Of a stretch of 54,329 nt of DNA, positions 10,351 to 20,550 are shown piece after piece (the stretch's first letter is position 1; the number at the start of each line of letters is the position of its first letter). The notes below the pieces were generated by a model, which had not been told where the DNA came from, did not search any database, and saw nothing but the letters and a program-made list of their open reading frames with translations. The translations under genes were made by a program, and so were the position numbers. The DNA comes from Porphyromonadaceae bacterium (GTDB lineage: Bacteria; Bacteroidota; Bacteroidia; Bacteroidales; Paludibacteraceae), in assembly GCA_012523295.1 (NCBI GenBank), contig JAAYIT010000296.1, positions 1 to 54,329 on the forward strand. The letters run 5' to 3'.

Positions 10351-12294
10351 ATGAAAAAGACATATAAAATATATTTAATGACTGCCCTCCTTTTCTTTGT
10401 TTTCGGAAACTATTCATGTCTTTCATACTTGGATAGAGAGCCGGAATCAATTGTTGCTGAAGGAGAAGCATTTAAGAATTTCACCAATTTCCAGGGATTT
10501 ATTGAGGAAATATACAACTGTATTCCTGATAAACAAAAACACTATTGGACAACTTCCTGGAATTGGGGTGATGATGAAATAATGAACACGGAAGGTGACT
10601 GGCATATGGTTCACCAGATTGATATTGGTAATTTCTGGGGATGGCAAGCCGGAAGATTAGCTCAGGCAGGTTGCTGGTTGGATAAACCAAATACAAACCC
10701 GACTTCTAATGATAAATTCGATCACGCACTTTGGCCGCACGCATGGTATTCTATTCGGAAAGCAAATATCGGCCTCGAAAATTTAGATAAGTTAATCGAA
10801 GCTACTCAAGAAGAGAAAGATCTAATTGCCGGACAGCTTTATTTCTTCAGAGCTTGGTGGCATTTTGAACTGATGCAGTTTCTCGGAGCTTTACCTTATG
10901 TAGATGTAGTGCTTTCCTCTACTGATAAACTGACATTACCACGTCCGTCGTATCAGGAAGCAGCCGATAAAGCCGCTATGGATTTTGAAAAGGCAGCTCA
11001 ATTACTGCCGATCGACTGGGATAATACAACTGTAGGAAGAAATACAGTAGGAAAAAACCAGCTCAGAATCAATAAAATAATGGCACTTGGCTATTTGGGT
11101 AAAAATTATTTATGGGCGGCAAGTCCATTGATGAAAAATGGTCCTCAGACAGGTGGCGCAAATGCCTATAATTACGATACAGAGTATGCAAAGAAAGCTG
11201 CGGAAGCATTTGGCCAACTTTTGAGCTTGGTTGAGAGTGGACAGACGCAATATGCATTGGCAGAATACAAGTACAAAGATATTTATAATCATGTAAGATC
11301 TACAGATGCTGTTTCCTGCTTCTCAGATATTTTTTATACTACCGGACAAAACTGGTTAATGCCGGGTTCTACCGAAGCTATTTTCAGAGGGTCTTCAACT
11401 GACTTCAACGGAAGTAACTGGAATACTACAAAAACGTTTGGACCCAAAGTAAATGGATTGGTAGAGCATGACAACCAGATTCACCACCCAACGGCAAACT
11501 ATGTTGAGTTTTATGGCATGGAGAATGGAATGCCGTTGAACGATCCGAACTCCGGATACGACCCGAATCAGCCTTTCAAAGGCAGAGATCCAAGGTTCTA
11601 TCATGACATTGTGTTTGATGGTTTCAAATATGTAAACTCCACAATGCCCGCAAGCGAAGAGTTTTTGCGTCACACAAGCCTATATACCGGCGGTATAATG
11701 CGTAGTGATCAAAACGGAAGTCGTACAGGATATTTTATCCAGAAATTAGTGCCTCATACGGCTAATAAGTACGATGGAGCTTACAACTGGGGTGGAAGTC
11801 TTCACGTTTACCTTCCCTATATGAGATTGGGAGACATCTATTTGATGTATGCAGAAGCGTGTGCAGCCTTTGGCGGAGCAAAAGGAAAATCCTCTAACTT
11901 CGGAAAAGATGCTGAAGCTGCGATCAATACGCTGCGTGACAGAGTAGGAGCAGGACACGTAAGTGCAACCTATACCTCTGACAATAAGAAGTTTATGGAT
12001 GAAGTGAGAAGAGAACGCGCCGTTGAATTATCCTTCGAAGGATTCCGTTTCAACGACTTACAACGCTGGTTACTTTTGACAGAATATCCCTACAATGTAA
12101 AGACATCGCACGAATTTGATCGCGTTGAAGATGATAACTTCTATAGAGAAAACGATCCGAGAGAAGCTCGTGTAACAAACCTGAGGGAAAAAGTTATTCT
12201 TACACGTCAATTTGATTCGAAGCATTACTGGTTCCCGCTGAAAGTATCGGATACTTCACTTTATCCTGAATTCGGACAAAATCCGGGATGGTAA
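10351..12294 (+). CDS. xusB: SusD-like glycan-binding lipoprotein 1
   Basis: SusD/RagB family, 647 aa. The lipobox is NYSC near residue 23, followed by LSYLDREPES, typical of SusD N-termini. TPR-like helical segments and the family's C-terminal region are present (RRERAVELSFEGFRFNDLQRW, then KHYWFPLKVSDTSLYPEFGQNPGW). It sits 13 bases after SusC 1 and is certainly co-transcribed. It should form the lid of that transporter on the outer surface and bind xylan fragments. The binding specificity is inferred from the locus. Confidence 0.93.
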   Translation: MKKTYKIYLMTALLFFVFGNYSCLSYLDREPESIVAEGEAFKNFTNFQGFIEEIYNCIPDKQKHYWTTSWNWGDDEIMNTEGDWHMVHQIDIGNFWGWQAGRLAQAGCWLDKPNTNPTSNDKFDHALWPHAWYSIRKANIGLENLDKLIEATQEEKDLIAGQLYFFRAWWHFELMQFLGALPYVDVVLSSTDKLTLPRPSYQEAADKAAMDFEKAAQLLPIDWDNTTVGRNTVGKNQLRINKIMALGYLGKNYLWAASPLMKNGPQTGGANAYNYDTEYAKKAAEAFGQLLSLVESGQTQYALAEYKYKDIYNHVRSTDAVSCFSDIFYTTGQNWLMPGSTEAIFRGSSTDFNGSNWNTTKTFGPKVNGLVEHDNQIHHPTANYVEFYGMENGMPLNDPNSGYDPNQPFKGRDPRFYHDIVFDGFKYVNSTMPASEEFLRHTSLYTGGIMRSDQNGSRTGYFIQKLVPHTANKYDGAYNWGGSLHVYLPYMRLGDIYLMYAEACAAFGGAKGKSSNFGKDAEAAINTLRDRVGAGHVSATYTSDNKKFMDEVRRERAVELSFEGFRFNDLQRWLLLTEYPYNVKTSHEFDRVEDDNFYRENDPREARVTNLREKVILTRQFDSKHYWFPLKVSDTSLYPEFGQNPGW

Positions 12295-12336
12295 TCTTGT
12301 AAGTAATATAAATTTGAAATTATAAAAAATCATACA

Positions 12337-15159
12337 ATGAAATACATACAATCAAAATTCATTTTACTTGTTGTCATTGCACTTATTCCAGTTTTGTTAA
12401 GTGCCCAAGCAGCTTCGGAAAATGAAACACTTTCACTGAATAACCCGAAAGATTCGATGGTGCAAGTTGCATTTCGCAAGGTTTCGCAAGACAATCTATT
12501 AGGAGGTGTTTCCGTTTTGAACTATGAGGAATTGACAAAAAGAAACTACAATACATACAGTTTAGACAATATGCAGGGCTACGTGGGAGGCTTTAACGGA
12601 GCATCGCTCTGGAGTATGGGCTCGTACTTAGTACTCGTTGATGGAGTTCCGCGTGATGCTAACAATGTGCTTCCTACTGAAATTGAGCAAGTTTCATTCC
12701 TGAAAAGCGCTTCATCGGTAGTTCTTTATGGCAGCCGTGCTGCAAAAGGTGTGGTTCATATCACCACTAAAAGAGGTATAGCTCAACCGCTCAAAATTAC
12801 AGGACGAGTTAATACCGGATTTAATGTGCATAAAAGCTATCCAAAGTACTTGGGATCAGCAGAATATATGACGCTGTACAATGAAGCTCGAGAAAACGAT
12901 GGACTTGGCAAGCTCTACAGTGATGAGGAGATTTACAACTTCTCAACCGGAGAAAATCCTTATCGTTATCCGAATATTCATTTTTACTCTTCCGATTATA
13001 TCCGAAAATTCAACAACCGCACTGACGCGACTGCTGAAATTTCAGGTGGAAATGATTTTGCAAGATTTTACACCAATATCGGATATTACCGTCAGAACGA
13101 TTATCTAAAATTTGGAAATGCAAAAAACAACAGCACTGACCGCTTGAATATAAGAGGTAATATTGATATGACAATATCAAAACATATCAGTGCTTACGTA
13201 AACTCGAACGCAACTTTTTATAATGCAAGCTCTGCTAAAGGAAACTTTTGGGAAGCTGCCTCTACTATGCGTCCAAACAGATTTTCTCCATTGATTCCAA
13301 TCAGCTACATTAATCCAATGGATGAAGCTTCTCTGACATTAATCAGAAACAGTCATCAAATTGATGGACAGTATTTCTTGAGCGGGACTCAGGCAGAACA
13401 AACCAATGTTTTTGGTGATATCTATGCTGCCGGAAATGGCAAATGGACAAGCCGTCAGTTTCAATTTGACACAGGACTCGAATTTGATTTGGAAAGAGTA
13501 CTGAAAGGACTTTCATTCAATACCCAGTTAGCAATTGATTATGCTACTACGTATAATACTTCTTATGATAATACATATGCCATATTTGCACCTACATGGT
13601 CTAATTACAACGGTAAAGATGTAGTGTCAAGCATTACAAAGTTTAACAACGACAGGAAACCGGGAACTCAAAATATAGGTGGAAGTACCAACAGACAGAC
13701 GTTGTTATTTACCGGACAATTTAATTATGTCAATTCGATTGACGGAATCCACAACTTCAACGCGATGCTTTTGGGGAATGTTTATCAGTTGACTCGTTCA
13801 CAAGAGTATCACAGAGATGGTAACGCGAATCTTGGGCTTTTACTCGGATACGATTACATGAAAAAATACTTCGTGGAATTCAGTGGCGCGCAAGTACAGT
13901 CTGCGAAATTACCACCCGGAAACCGTGGAGCGTTTTCGCCTTCACTAACGCTGGGCTGGAATCTGAGCAATGAAGATTTTCTCGCCAATACTGCTGTTGA
14001 CGATTTGATGCTGAGTGTATCGGGAAGTATCTTGAATACCGATTTGGACATTCCTGAATATTATATGTACGAAGAACAATTTGACCAGGCAAACGGTGCA
14101 TGGTGGGGCTGGAAAGATGGTAATAGTGAGCGTTCTACAAATTCTTTGCGTGGAGGAAATCCTAATTTGGATTACATCAAAAGAAAAGAGTTCTCCGCTA
14201 ATTTGAGAGCATCATTGTGGGAAAGATTGCTGACAATTGATGCATCTGTATTTATGAATTCAGTAGAAGGTTTAGTTGTAAGACCGAGTACTATTTTCCC
14301 TAATTACTTCTTTACATACTATCCTGAAGCATCGTTTATTCCATACTTTAACTTTAACAATAATCAACACAGCGGTTTTGATTTCAGCGTAAACCTGAAC
14401 AAAAATCTTGGTGAAGTTGACTTGTCTTTTGGAGTAAATGGCACTTACTATGTAACGAAAGCTACGAAAAGGGATGAGAACTTTGAATTTGACTATCAGA
14501 ACAGAGCAGGAAGACCGATCGATGCGATTTTCGGACTTGAAAGCTTAGGATTCTTTAGCGATGAAACAGACATTGCAAGTCATGAAAATCAAAAATTTGC
14601 TGAAGTTGCTCCTGGTGATATCAAGTACAAAGATCAAAACGGAGATGGCGTTATTGATGAAAAAGACGAGGTTTATCTTGGTCGCGGTGGCTGGTACGGA
14701 CTTCCATTCACAATGGGCGTACACTTCACGGCAAAATGGAAAAACTTAACTTTCTTTGCTATGGGAACCGGAGGGTTTGGAGCTAACGCGATGAAAAACA
14801 ACTCTTACTACTGGGTTTACGGTGATAGAAAATATTCTGAAATCGTACGTGACAGATGGACTGAAGCCACAAAAGAAACAGCTTCCTATCCAAGACTGAC
14901 AACTCAGAGCGGTGCCAATAACTTTAGAAATTCAGATTTCTGGATGTATAAAAATGATCGATTCAGCATAGGAAAAGTTCAGATTACTTATGATGTACCG
15001 AAGCACTTGTTGCAAGATTTCTTCATGAAAGAAATTTCAGCTTATGTAAGCGGTTCCAATCTGCTCACTATTTCCAATGTAAGCAAAATCTTGGAAATGA
15101 ACGTAGGAAGCGCGCCACAGACACGTTTTTATAATATCGGACTGAAAGCAACATTCTAA
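12337..15159 (+). CDS. xusC: Short SusC-like outer-membrane transporter 2
   Basis: A SusC-family barrel of only 940 aa. A signal peptide ends near LLSAQ (residue 24). Unlike SusC 1 there is no CarboxypepD_reg-like domain and no DEVVVVGYG segment. Residue 41 onward reads MVQVAFRKVSQDNLLGGVSV and goes straight into a short plug (YLVLVDGVPRD, QVSFLKSASSVVLYGSRAAKGVVHITTKRG), then the barrel and a C-terminal FYNIGLKATF. The frame is intact and the gene lies tightly between susD 1 and susD 2, so this looks like a genuine subtype (XusC-like) rather than a deletion. It probably imports a second size or decoration class of xylan oligosaccharide. How it engages TonB without an obvious box is unclear. 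Confidence 0.9.
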   Translation: MKYIQSKFILLVVIALIPVLLSAQAASENETLSLNNPKDSMVQVAFRKVSQDNLLGGVSVLNYEELTKRNYNTYSLDNMQGYVGGFNGASLWSMGSYLVLVDGVPRDANNVLPTEIEQVSFLKSASSVVLYGSRAAKGVVHITTKRGIAQPLKITGRVNTGFNVHKSYPKYLGSAEYMTLYNEARENDGLGKLYSDEEIYNFSTGENPYRYPNIHFYSSDYIRKFNNRTDATAEISGGNDFARFYTNIGYYRQNDYLKFGNAKNNSTDRLNIRGNIDMTISKHISAYVNSNATFYNASSAKGNFWEAASTMRPNRFSPLIPISYINPMDEASLTLIRNSHQIDGQYFLSGTQAEQTNVFGDIYAAGNGKWTSRQFQFDTGLEFDLERVLKGLSFNTQLAIDYATTYNTSYDNTYAIFAPTWSNYNGKDVVSSITKFNNDRKPGTQNIGGSTNRQTLLFTGQFNYVNSIDGIHNFNAMLLGNVYQLTRSQEYHRDGNANLGLLLGYDYMKKYFVEFSGAQVQSAKLPPGNRGAFSPSLTLGWNLSNEDFLANTAVDDLMLSVSGSILNTDLDIPEYYMYEEQFDQANGAWWGWKDGNSERSTNSLRGGNPNLDYIKRKEFSANLRASLWERLLTIDASVFMNSVEGLVVRPSTIFPNYFFTYYPEASFIPYFNFNNNQHSGFDFSVNLNKNLGEVDLSFGVNGTYYVTKATKRDENFEFDYQNRAGRPIDAIFGLESLGFFSDETDIASHENQKFAEVAPGDIKYKDQNGDGVIDEKDEVYLGRGGWYGLPFTMGVHFTAKWKNLTFFAMGTGGFGANAMKNNSYYWVYGDRKYSEIVRDRWTEATKETASYPRLTTQSGANNFRNSDFWMYKNDRFSIGKVQITYDVPKHLLQDFFMKEISAYVSGSNLLTISNVSKILEMNVGSAPQTRFYNIGLKATF

Positions 15160-15179
15160 TTCAAAAAAAGTAACAAATC

Positions 15180-16994
15180 ATGAAAAATATTATAAATAAA
15201 ACAGTAAAACTATTGGCAGTCGTGATGCTTTTGTCATTCGTAGCGTGTGAAGATGTATTTTCACCGGCTATCCAAAACACACGCGGTATCGATGCTATGT
15301 ACAAAGAGCCGGTCTATGCGCAAGGTATTTTGGCAAACGCATACATTCTTCTACCTTATTCTGCCAATCCGAACAGCGATGTAGCTACAGATGATGCTGT
15401 TTCCAATGACATCTCAAATAACTACAGATTGATGGCCGGAGGTGCCTGGTCATCCGTAAACAATCCAATGTCGCAATGGCAGGGAAGAAGAAACGCCATT
15501 CAGTATATCAATATTTTCTTGGAAAATACCGATAAAGTAGAATGGAGTACTGAAGAGATAGTCAGAAAATTATATAACAACCGGTTAAAAGGCGAAGCTT
15601 ATGGCTTAAGAGCAGTACAGATGTACCACTTGCTCCTCAGTCACGGCGGCTGGACGAATGATGGAAAATTAATGGGAGTACCTAATCTTCTGTTACCTGA
15701 AGATGCTACGTCTAACTTTAATATTCCAAGAAATACCTTTCAGGAGTGTATTGACCAGATATTCAGCGATGTGGAAAAAGCAGTAGAATTATTGCCTTTA
15801 GATTACGGCGATGTGGGTTCAGATGCTGCAATTCCCGCAAAATTCCAAGCTTTAGGAGTTACAAGACACGGTGACTATAACCGTGTAAATGGTGACATAA
15901 TGAAGGGTAGAATGACAGGCAGGATCGCGGAGGCTATTCGTGCTCAGGCTGCACTATTAGCGGCAAGTCCTGCCTATAGTGAAGGGACAAACATAACCTG
16001 GCAAGATGCTGCAAAACACGCATCAACCGTACTTGACAGAATTAACGGACCTTCAGGATTGGATCCAAACGGAGGTACCTGGTATGCAAATACAGCGGAA
16101 ATAGGCGCGTTGACAGGAGGTGCGAACCCAGCGGAAATTATCTGGAGAAGTGATAAATCAAATTCAGCAGATGGTCCGGGAATCGAATTGGAAAGAAATA
16201 ATTTCCCGCCATCAATTTACGGACAGGGACGAGTAAATCCTACACAAAATTTAGTGGATGCGTTTCCTTCATTAAACGGATATCCGATTGACGACACAAA
16301 CAGCGATTACAGTGAGGATGAACCTTACAATAATCGGGATCCGCGACTTGCTAAATACATCGTTTTGAATGGTTCGACCGCAGGTCCGAATACCAGTACA
16401 ATTACTACCGGAACATACGGAACGAACAACGATGCTATCAATAAAGAAGCCGGTCAATCTACCCGTACAGGATATTATATGCGAAAATTGCTTCGTCAGG
16501 ATGTAAATCCGAATCCACAGTTTAATACTGCTCAGTTTCACTATACCGCTCGTATTCGCTACACGGAAATTTTCTTAAATTACGCGGAAGCGGCAAACGA
16601 AGCTTACGGACCGACCGGAAAAGGCACACATGCCTACAGTGCTTACGATGTGGTGAAAGCCATTCGCGCACGTGCCGGCGTAGGAGCTACTAACAATGAT
16701 GCATACCTTGAAAGTATAAAAGGTGATAAAGAAAAAATGCGTGAGCTTATCAGAAACGAACGCCGTCTCGAACTTTGCTTTGAAAATAAAAGATTCTGGG
16801 ATTTGCGCCGCTGGAAAGCGAATCTGAATGAAACAGCCTTAGGCGTAAGCATCGAAAGGCAGGGTGACGGAACACTTATATATACACCACTCAATGTGGA
16901 AAACAGAGTTTACGCGGATTATATGTATTACGGGCCGATTCCTTATGATGAAACTCGTAAATGGTCTAACTTAGAGCAAAATAAAGGCTGGTAA
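15180..16994 (+). CDS. xusD: SusD-like glycan-binding lipoprotein 2
   Basis: SusD/RagB family, 604 aa. The lipobox is FVAC near residue 23, followed by EDVFSPAIQNTRG. The C-terminal part has the expected pattern (RYTEIFLNYAEAANEAYGP, IRARAG, IRNERRLELCFENKRFWDLRRWK, and a final Trp). It starts 20 bases after SusC 2 and is its likely partner. It should bind xylan oligosaccharides at the cell surface. Confidence 0.92.
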   Translation: MKNIINKTVKLLAVVMLLSFVACEDVFSPAIQNTRGIDAMYKEPVYAQGILANAYILLPYSANPNSDVATDDAVSNDISNNYRLMAGGAWSSVNNPMSQWQGRRNAIQYINIFLENTDKVEWSTEEIVRKLYNNRLKGEAYGLRAVQMYHLLLSHGGWTNDGKLMGVPNLLLPEDATSNFNIPRNTFQECIDQIFSDVEKAVELLPLDYGDVGSDAAIPAKFQALGVTRHGDYNRVNGDIMKGRMTGRIAEAIRAQAALLAASPAYSEGTNITWQDAAKHASTVLDRINGPSGLDPNGGTWYANTAEIGALTGGANPAEIIWRSDKSNSADGPGIELERNNFPPSIYGQGRVNPTQNLVDAFPSLNGYPIDDTNSDYSEDEPYNNRDPRLAKYIVLNGSTAGPNTSTITTGTYGTNNDAINKEAGQSTRTGYYMRKLLRQDVNPNPQFNTAQFHYTARIRYTEIFLNYAEAANEAYGPTGKGTHAYSAYDVVKAIRARAGVGATNNDAYLESIKGDKEKMRELIRNERRLELCFENKRFWDLRRWKANLNETALGVSIERQGDGTLIYTPLNVENRVYADYMYYGPIPYDETRKWSNLEQNKGW

Positions 16995-17036
16995 CAGACT
17001 TATTTTTCATGTAAAATTTATAAAAAAAACATACAG

Positions 17037-18143
17037 ATGAAAAAGATAAAAATATTTTCAATACTGTCCGCGGTAATTTTATCGCTGCTGGTTTCTTCCT
17101 GTCGGAATCAAGATGTCGAATTCCCTGATTTTGACTACAGTACGGTGTATTTTGCTTACCAATATCCGGTAAGAACCATCGTGCTGGGTGAAGATGTATA
17201 TGATACCAGCCTTGATAATCAGCATAAATTCCAGATTTATGCAACTATGGGTGGTGTTTATACAAACAAAAAAAGAGTCGCGATTGATTTTGTAGTAGAT
17301 AATTCACTTACAGACAATCTTTTCTATGCGGATAGCAGCCAGGTGATGGCGATGCCTTCGAGTTATTACGCATTGGCGGGCAATCAGATAATTCTTGATA
17401 AAAGCCATCAGGGAGCTGTAGATGTACAGCTTTCCGATGCGTTCTTTGCTGATAAGAATTCATTGAAAAACACCTATGTCGTTCCGCTTAGGATGACTAA
17501 TGTGACAAATGCCGATTCTATTCTATCGGGAACTCCGGCAGTTGATAATCCGGTTCGTACAAATACAAACGACTGGAATATCAATCTTCCTAAGGATTAT
17601 GTGCTTTATTGTGTTAAATTTATCAACAAATGGCATGGAAATTTCCTTCGTCGAGGAGTTGATAAGATTACAGAAGATGGATCAACTTCTACTGTAATTC
17701 GTCACAAACCAAGTGTAGAAAACGAAGAAATTACAAAACTGCAAACCCTCTCTTTAACTCAGTTGGAGTTTCCAATGGACTTTAAAGACAATAGAGGAAG
17801 TATGCTGGATGTCCGTCTGACTCTCGATTTCGATCCGAATCAAGCAGTAACCATACGAGAAAGCGAAAAAACTGTTGTGGTAAATGATACAGTAACATTG
17901 AAAAACATCACTGCCACCGGAACCGGAAAATACATAGATAAAGGTGAGAAAAACAGTTGGGGAAATAAGGACCGGGATGTACTACATTTAGATTACAATG
18001 TCAGCTATGATGTTGAAGTGTTCTTCAAAGAATCAACAGGTTTGACCGTGATTGAATCAAAGCAATACGCCACGAAAGACACACTGGTTGCACGTGACCG
18101 AGGTGTCGCTATAGAGACGTTTAGCCCATTGTATATAAAGTAA
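17037..18143 (+). CDS. xusE: BT_3987-like surface lipoprotein (DUF1735 domain)
   Basis: A 368-aa lipoprotein with lipobox VSSC (residue 22). The N-terminal half is a DUF1735/BT_3987-type domain, recognisable from VDFVVDNSLTDNLFY, the MPSSYYAL stretch, TYVVPLRMTNVTNADSILSG and NWNINLPKDYVLYCVKFINKWHG. The C-terminal half is probably the companion DUF4361-type domain. Proteins of this kind follow SusD genes and are thought to be surface glycan-binding proteins. Position after the second SusC/D pair and before the GH10 matches XusE of the conserved xylan core. Its ligand is inferred. Confidence 0.85.
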   Translation: MKKIKIFSILSAVILSLLVSSCRNQDVEFPDFDYSTVYFAYQYPVRTIVLGEDVYDTSLDNQHKFQIYATMGGVYTNKKRVAIDFVVDNSLTDNLFYADSSQVMAMPSSYYALAGNQIILDKSHQGAVDVQLSDAFFADKNSLKNTYVVPLRMTNVTNADSILSGTPAVDNPVRTNTNDWNINLPKDYVLYCVKFINKWHGNFLRRGVDKITEDGSTSTVIRHKPSVENEEITKLQTLSLTQLEFPMDFKDNRGSMLDVRLTLDFDPNQAVTIRESEKTVVVNDTVTLKNITATGTGKYIDKGEKNSWGNKDRDVLHLDYNVSYDVEVFFKESTGLTVIESKQYATKDTLVARDRGVAIETFSPLYIK

Positions 18144-18168
18144 ATTTTAACTTTAATCAGATATAAAA

Positions 18169-20379
18169 ATGAAAATATTCAATAAAATTTTAATCATCAT
18201 TGCTTTCACGGCTTTGCTTGCTGCTTGTGCAGACGATTTTCCACTCGAATTTTCAGTGGATAAACCTGAAAGCATTGCAGTGGCTGAGTACTTAAATGAG
18301 TACGATGTGCTGAAAGCATACATAAACCGTGCTGAACATCCAAACTTCAAATTAGGAGCCGGTGTAACAGCAGCAGAGTATAGTAAACAAGGTTTTATAT
18401 ACAATTTTATCAACTCCAATTTTGATCAAGTATCTGCCGGAAATGCAATGAAATATGGATCTATTGTGAAAGATAACGGTTCAATGGATTTTTCACAAGT
18501 AATAGATTTTGTTAAAGCTGCTAAGGCTGCCAATATATCTATTTATGGGCATACGCTACTTTGGCATGCGCAACAAAACAACAAGTATCTGAATGGCATT
18601 ATTGCAGACAAGGACATAGAAATCGATCCTGATGCTACGGTTGAAGTAGTTGATGGAATAAAAGATTATTCGACAGATGCATTCACTGGATGGGTGGGAG
18701 GACCCGTAACTCCTGTTGTACAAAATGGTGTATTAGTGGTTGAAAATCCAACAGCGCAACCCAACTTTTGGGACATTCAATACCATGTTGCAAGTGAAAT
18801 TTCTACTACCGTTGGTACAAATCATAAAGTGACAGTTCGCATCAAAGGTACTTCTGATGATGAGATTACACTTGCAATGGGTGGTTGGGGTAATTTAGCG
18901 GATAAAAAAATTCCTGTCACCCAAGAATGGACTGATGTGTCGGTTGAATTAGCTGGTCTTGTAACCAATAGTTTCATAATGATTCAGTCCGGACATTATG
19001 TAGGAACCTATGAAATTGCTTGGGTGAAAGTGACGCATACAGAAGCAGCCTCTATTTCTTGGTGGACAAATTTGGTTACCAACAGCGATGTAGAAAGCGA
19101 TGATGTGTCCTCTTTCTTTGCTACTGAAAATAGAGTAGGTCCTAAAGCGGCAACTATTGGAGCACCCGGCACAGGAGCCGATGGCGTTGGTAGAGCCATT
19201 GTAGTTCAGTCAGGTAATAATCCTACAAATCCATGGGATACACAGTTTTTTGTGAAAGTTCCTAAAAATTTTGAACAGGGTGAGAAAATCCGCTTCAGCA
19301 TGAAATATAAAGCTGACAAACCTGCAAATTCAGAATCACAGGCGCACAATGAACCCGGTGGATATTTGCATTGGTCGATGGTAGGAAGTCCCGCTTTCAC
19401 CACTGAGTGGAAGGAACACACTTTCACAGGAGCAATAAGCGCAGAGCAAGCCGGAATGAATACAATCGCTTTCAACTTGGCTCTATTAGATGAAGCAAAC
19501 ACCTACTATTTTGATGATATTGTTTGGGAAATAGAAGAATCGGGCAACCAGATTCCACTTACTCCTGAGGAAAAAGCTGATACGCTCACATGGGCAATGG
19601 AAAAATGGATTGAAGGCATGATGGATGCGACCGATGGTTATGTAATGGATTGGGACGTGGTGAATGAACCTCTATCAGGTATTGACAGTGATGGCGACGG
19701 TTTATACGACCTACAATCAGTTAACAACGTTTCCGCACAAGATGCTATGAATAACTTCTACTGGCAAGATTATCTGGGTAACGACTATGTGCGTACGGCT
19801 GTGAAATTTGCAAGAAAATATGGTCCGGAAGGCATGAAGTTGTTTGTAAACGATTACAATTTAGAGTCTGACTGGGACGATAACAAAAAACTGAAAAGTT
19901 TAATTAAATGGATTGAACGTTGGGAACAAGACGGTAGTACTGTTATAGATGGTATCGGGACTCAAATGCATATTTCTTGTTACATGAATCCAACCATTCA
20001 AGCAAGCAAAGAAGAGCATATTGTAAAAATGTTTGAACTATTGGCACAAACAGGGAAACTTATCAAAATCACTGAACTGGATATGGGACTTGTCGATGAG
20101 AATGGTGATACTGTTCTTACGCCTGATGTTACCTATGAACAGAGCATGGCTATGGCTTCATTCTATGAATTTATAGTTAAGAAATATTTTGAAATAATCC
20201 CGGTAAATCAACAGCATAGTATCACGCATTGGAGTCCTGCTGATAGTCCAACAGATTCTTCGTGGAGAGGAGGACAACCTATCGGGCTTTGGACGCTCAA
20301 TTACAGTAGAAAACACACCTACGCAGGATTTGCAAACGGTTTGGCCGGAAAGGTGGTAGTAGCTCCTTCAAATAAATAA
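18169..20379 (+). CDS. GH10 endo-xylanase with two CBMs inserted in the catalytic domain
   Basis: A 736-aa lipoprotein (lipobox LAAC, residue 20). The GH10 barrel begins near residue 45 and reaches GHTLLWHAQ (127-135). Then comes an insertion of about 320 aa (140-460) with two beta-sandwich modules of the CBM4/CBM22 type, each ending in a YEIAWVKV or YYFDDIVWE strand. The barrel resumes at PLTPEEKADTL and carries the acid/base Glu500 (DVVNEP) and nucleophile Glu636 (ITELDMG). This split architecture is that of the xus-linked surface xylanases (Xyn10C of Prevotella, and Bacteroides relatives). It should be the surface endo-xylanase feeding the two SusC/D pairs. It is the last gene before a terminator-like hairpin. 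Confidence 0.95.
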   Translation: MKIFNKILIIIAFTALLAACADDFPLEFSVDKPESIAVAEYLNEYDVLKAYINRAEHPNFKLGAGVTAAEYSKQGFIYNFINSNFDQVSAGNAMKYGSIVKDNGSMDFSQVIDFVKAAKAANISIYGHTLLWHAQQNNKYLNGIIADKDIEIDPDATVEVVDGIKDYSTDAFTGWVGGPVTPVVQNGVLVVENPTAQPNFWDIQYHVASEISTTVGTNHKVTVRIKGTSDDEITLAMGGWGNLADKKIPVTQEWTDVSVELAGLVTNSFIMIQSGHYVGTYEIAWVKVTHTEAASISWWTNLVTNSDVESDDVSSFFATENRVGPKAATIGAPGTGADGVGRAIVVQSGNNPTNPWDTQFFVKVPKNFEQGEKIRFSMKYKADKPANSESQAHNEPGGYLHWSMVGSPAFTTEWKEHTFTGAISAEQAGMNTIAFNLALLDEANTYYFDDIVWEIEESGNQIPLTPEEKADTLTWAMEKWIEGMMDATDGYVMDWDVVNEPLSGIDSDGDGLYDLQSVNNVSAQDAMNNFYWQDYLGNDYVRTAVKFARKYGPEGMKLFVNDYNLESDWDDNKKLKSLIKWIERWEQDGSTVIDGIGTQMHISCYMNPTIQASKEEHIVKMFELLAQTGKLIKITELDMGLVDENGDTVLTPDVTYEQSMAMASFYEFIVKKYFEIIPVNQQHSITHWSPADSPTDSSWRGGQPIGLWTLNYSRKHTYAGFANGLAGKVVVAPSNK

Positions 20380-20385
20380 ATGAAT

Positions 20386-20426
20386 AAATAATTCCTCTTC
20401 TTCTTTCAGGAGGAGAGGGATTATTT
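20386..20426 (+). terminator. Terminator hairpin after the susCD-GH10 operon
   Basis: AAATAATTCCTCT (20386-20398) pairs with AGAGGGATTATTT (20414-20426) over 13 bp with one G-T wobble, followed by ATTTTAAG. It starts 6 bases after the GH10 stop codon and probably ends or attenuates the core operon, separating it from the GH30-GH8-GH5-GH43 block. Confidence 0.65.
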
Positions 20427-20550
20427 ATTTTAAGAAAAAAATCAAATAAATTTAACTAACTGATATTCAAAGAGTAATAAGCTTTTGAATGTTCGCGTCG
20501 TGCTTATTAAAATATGAGTACAGCCATAACTATCTGCACTAATTTAACTC

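Noticed and set aside
12337-15159. Second SusC as a truncated pseudogene
   Set aside because: The frame is intact with a signal peptide, plug and full barrel end, and gene spacing is regular.
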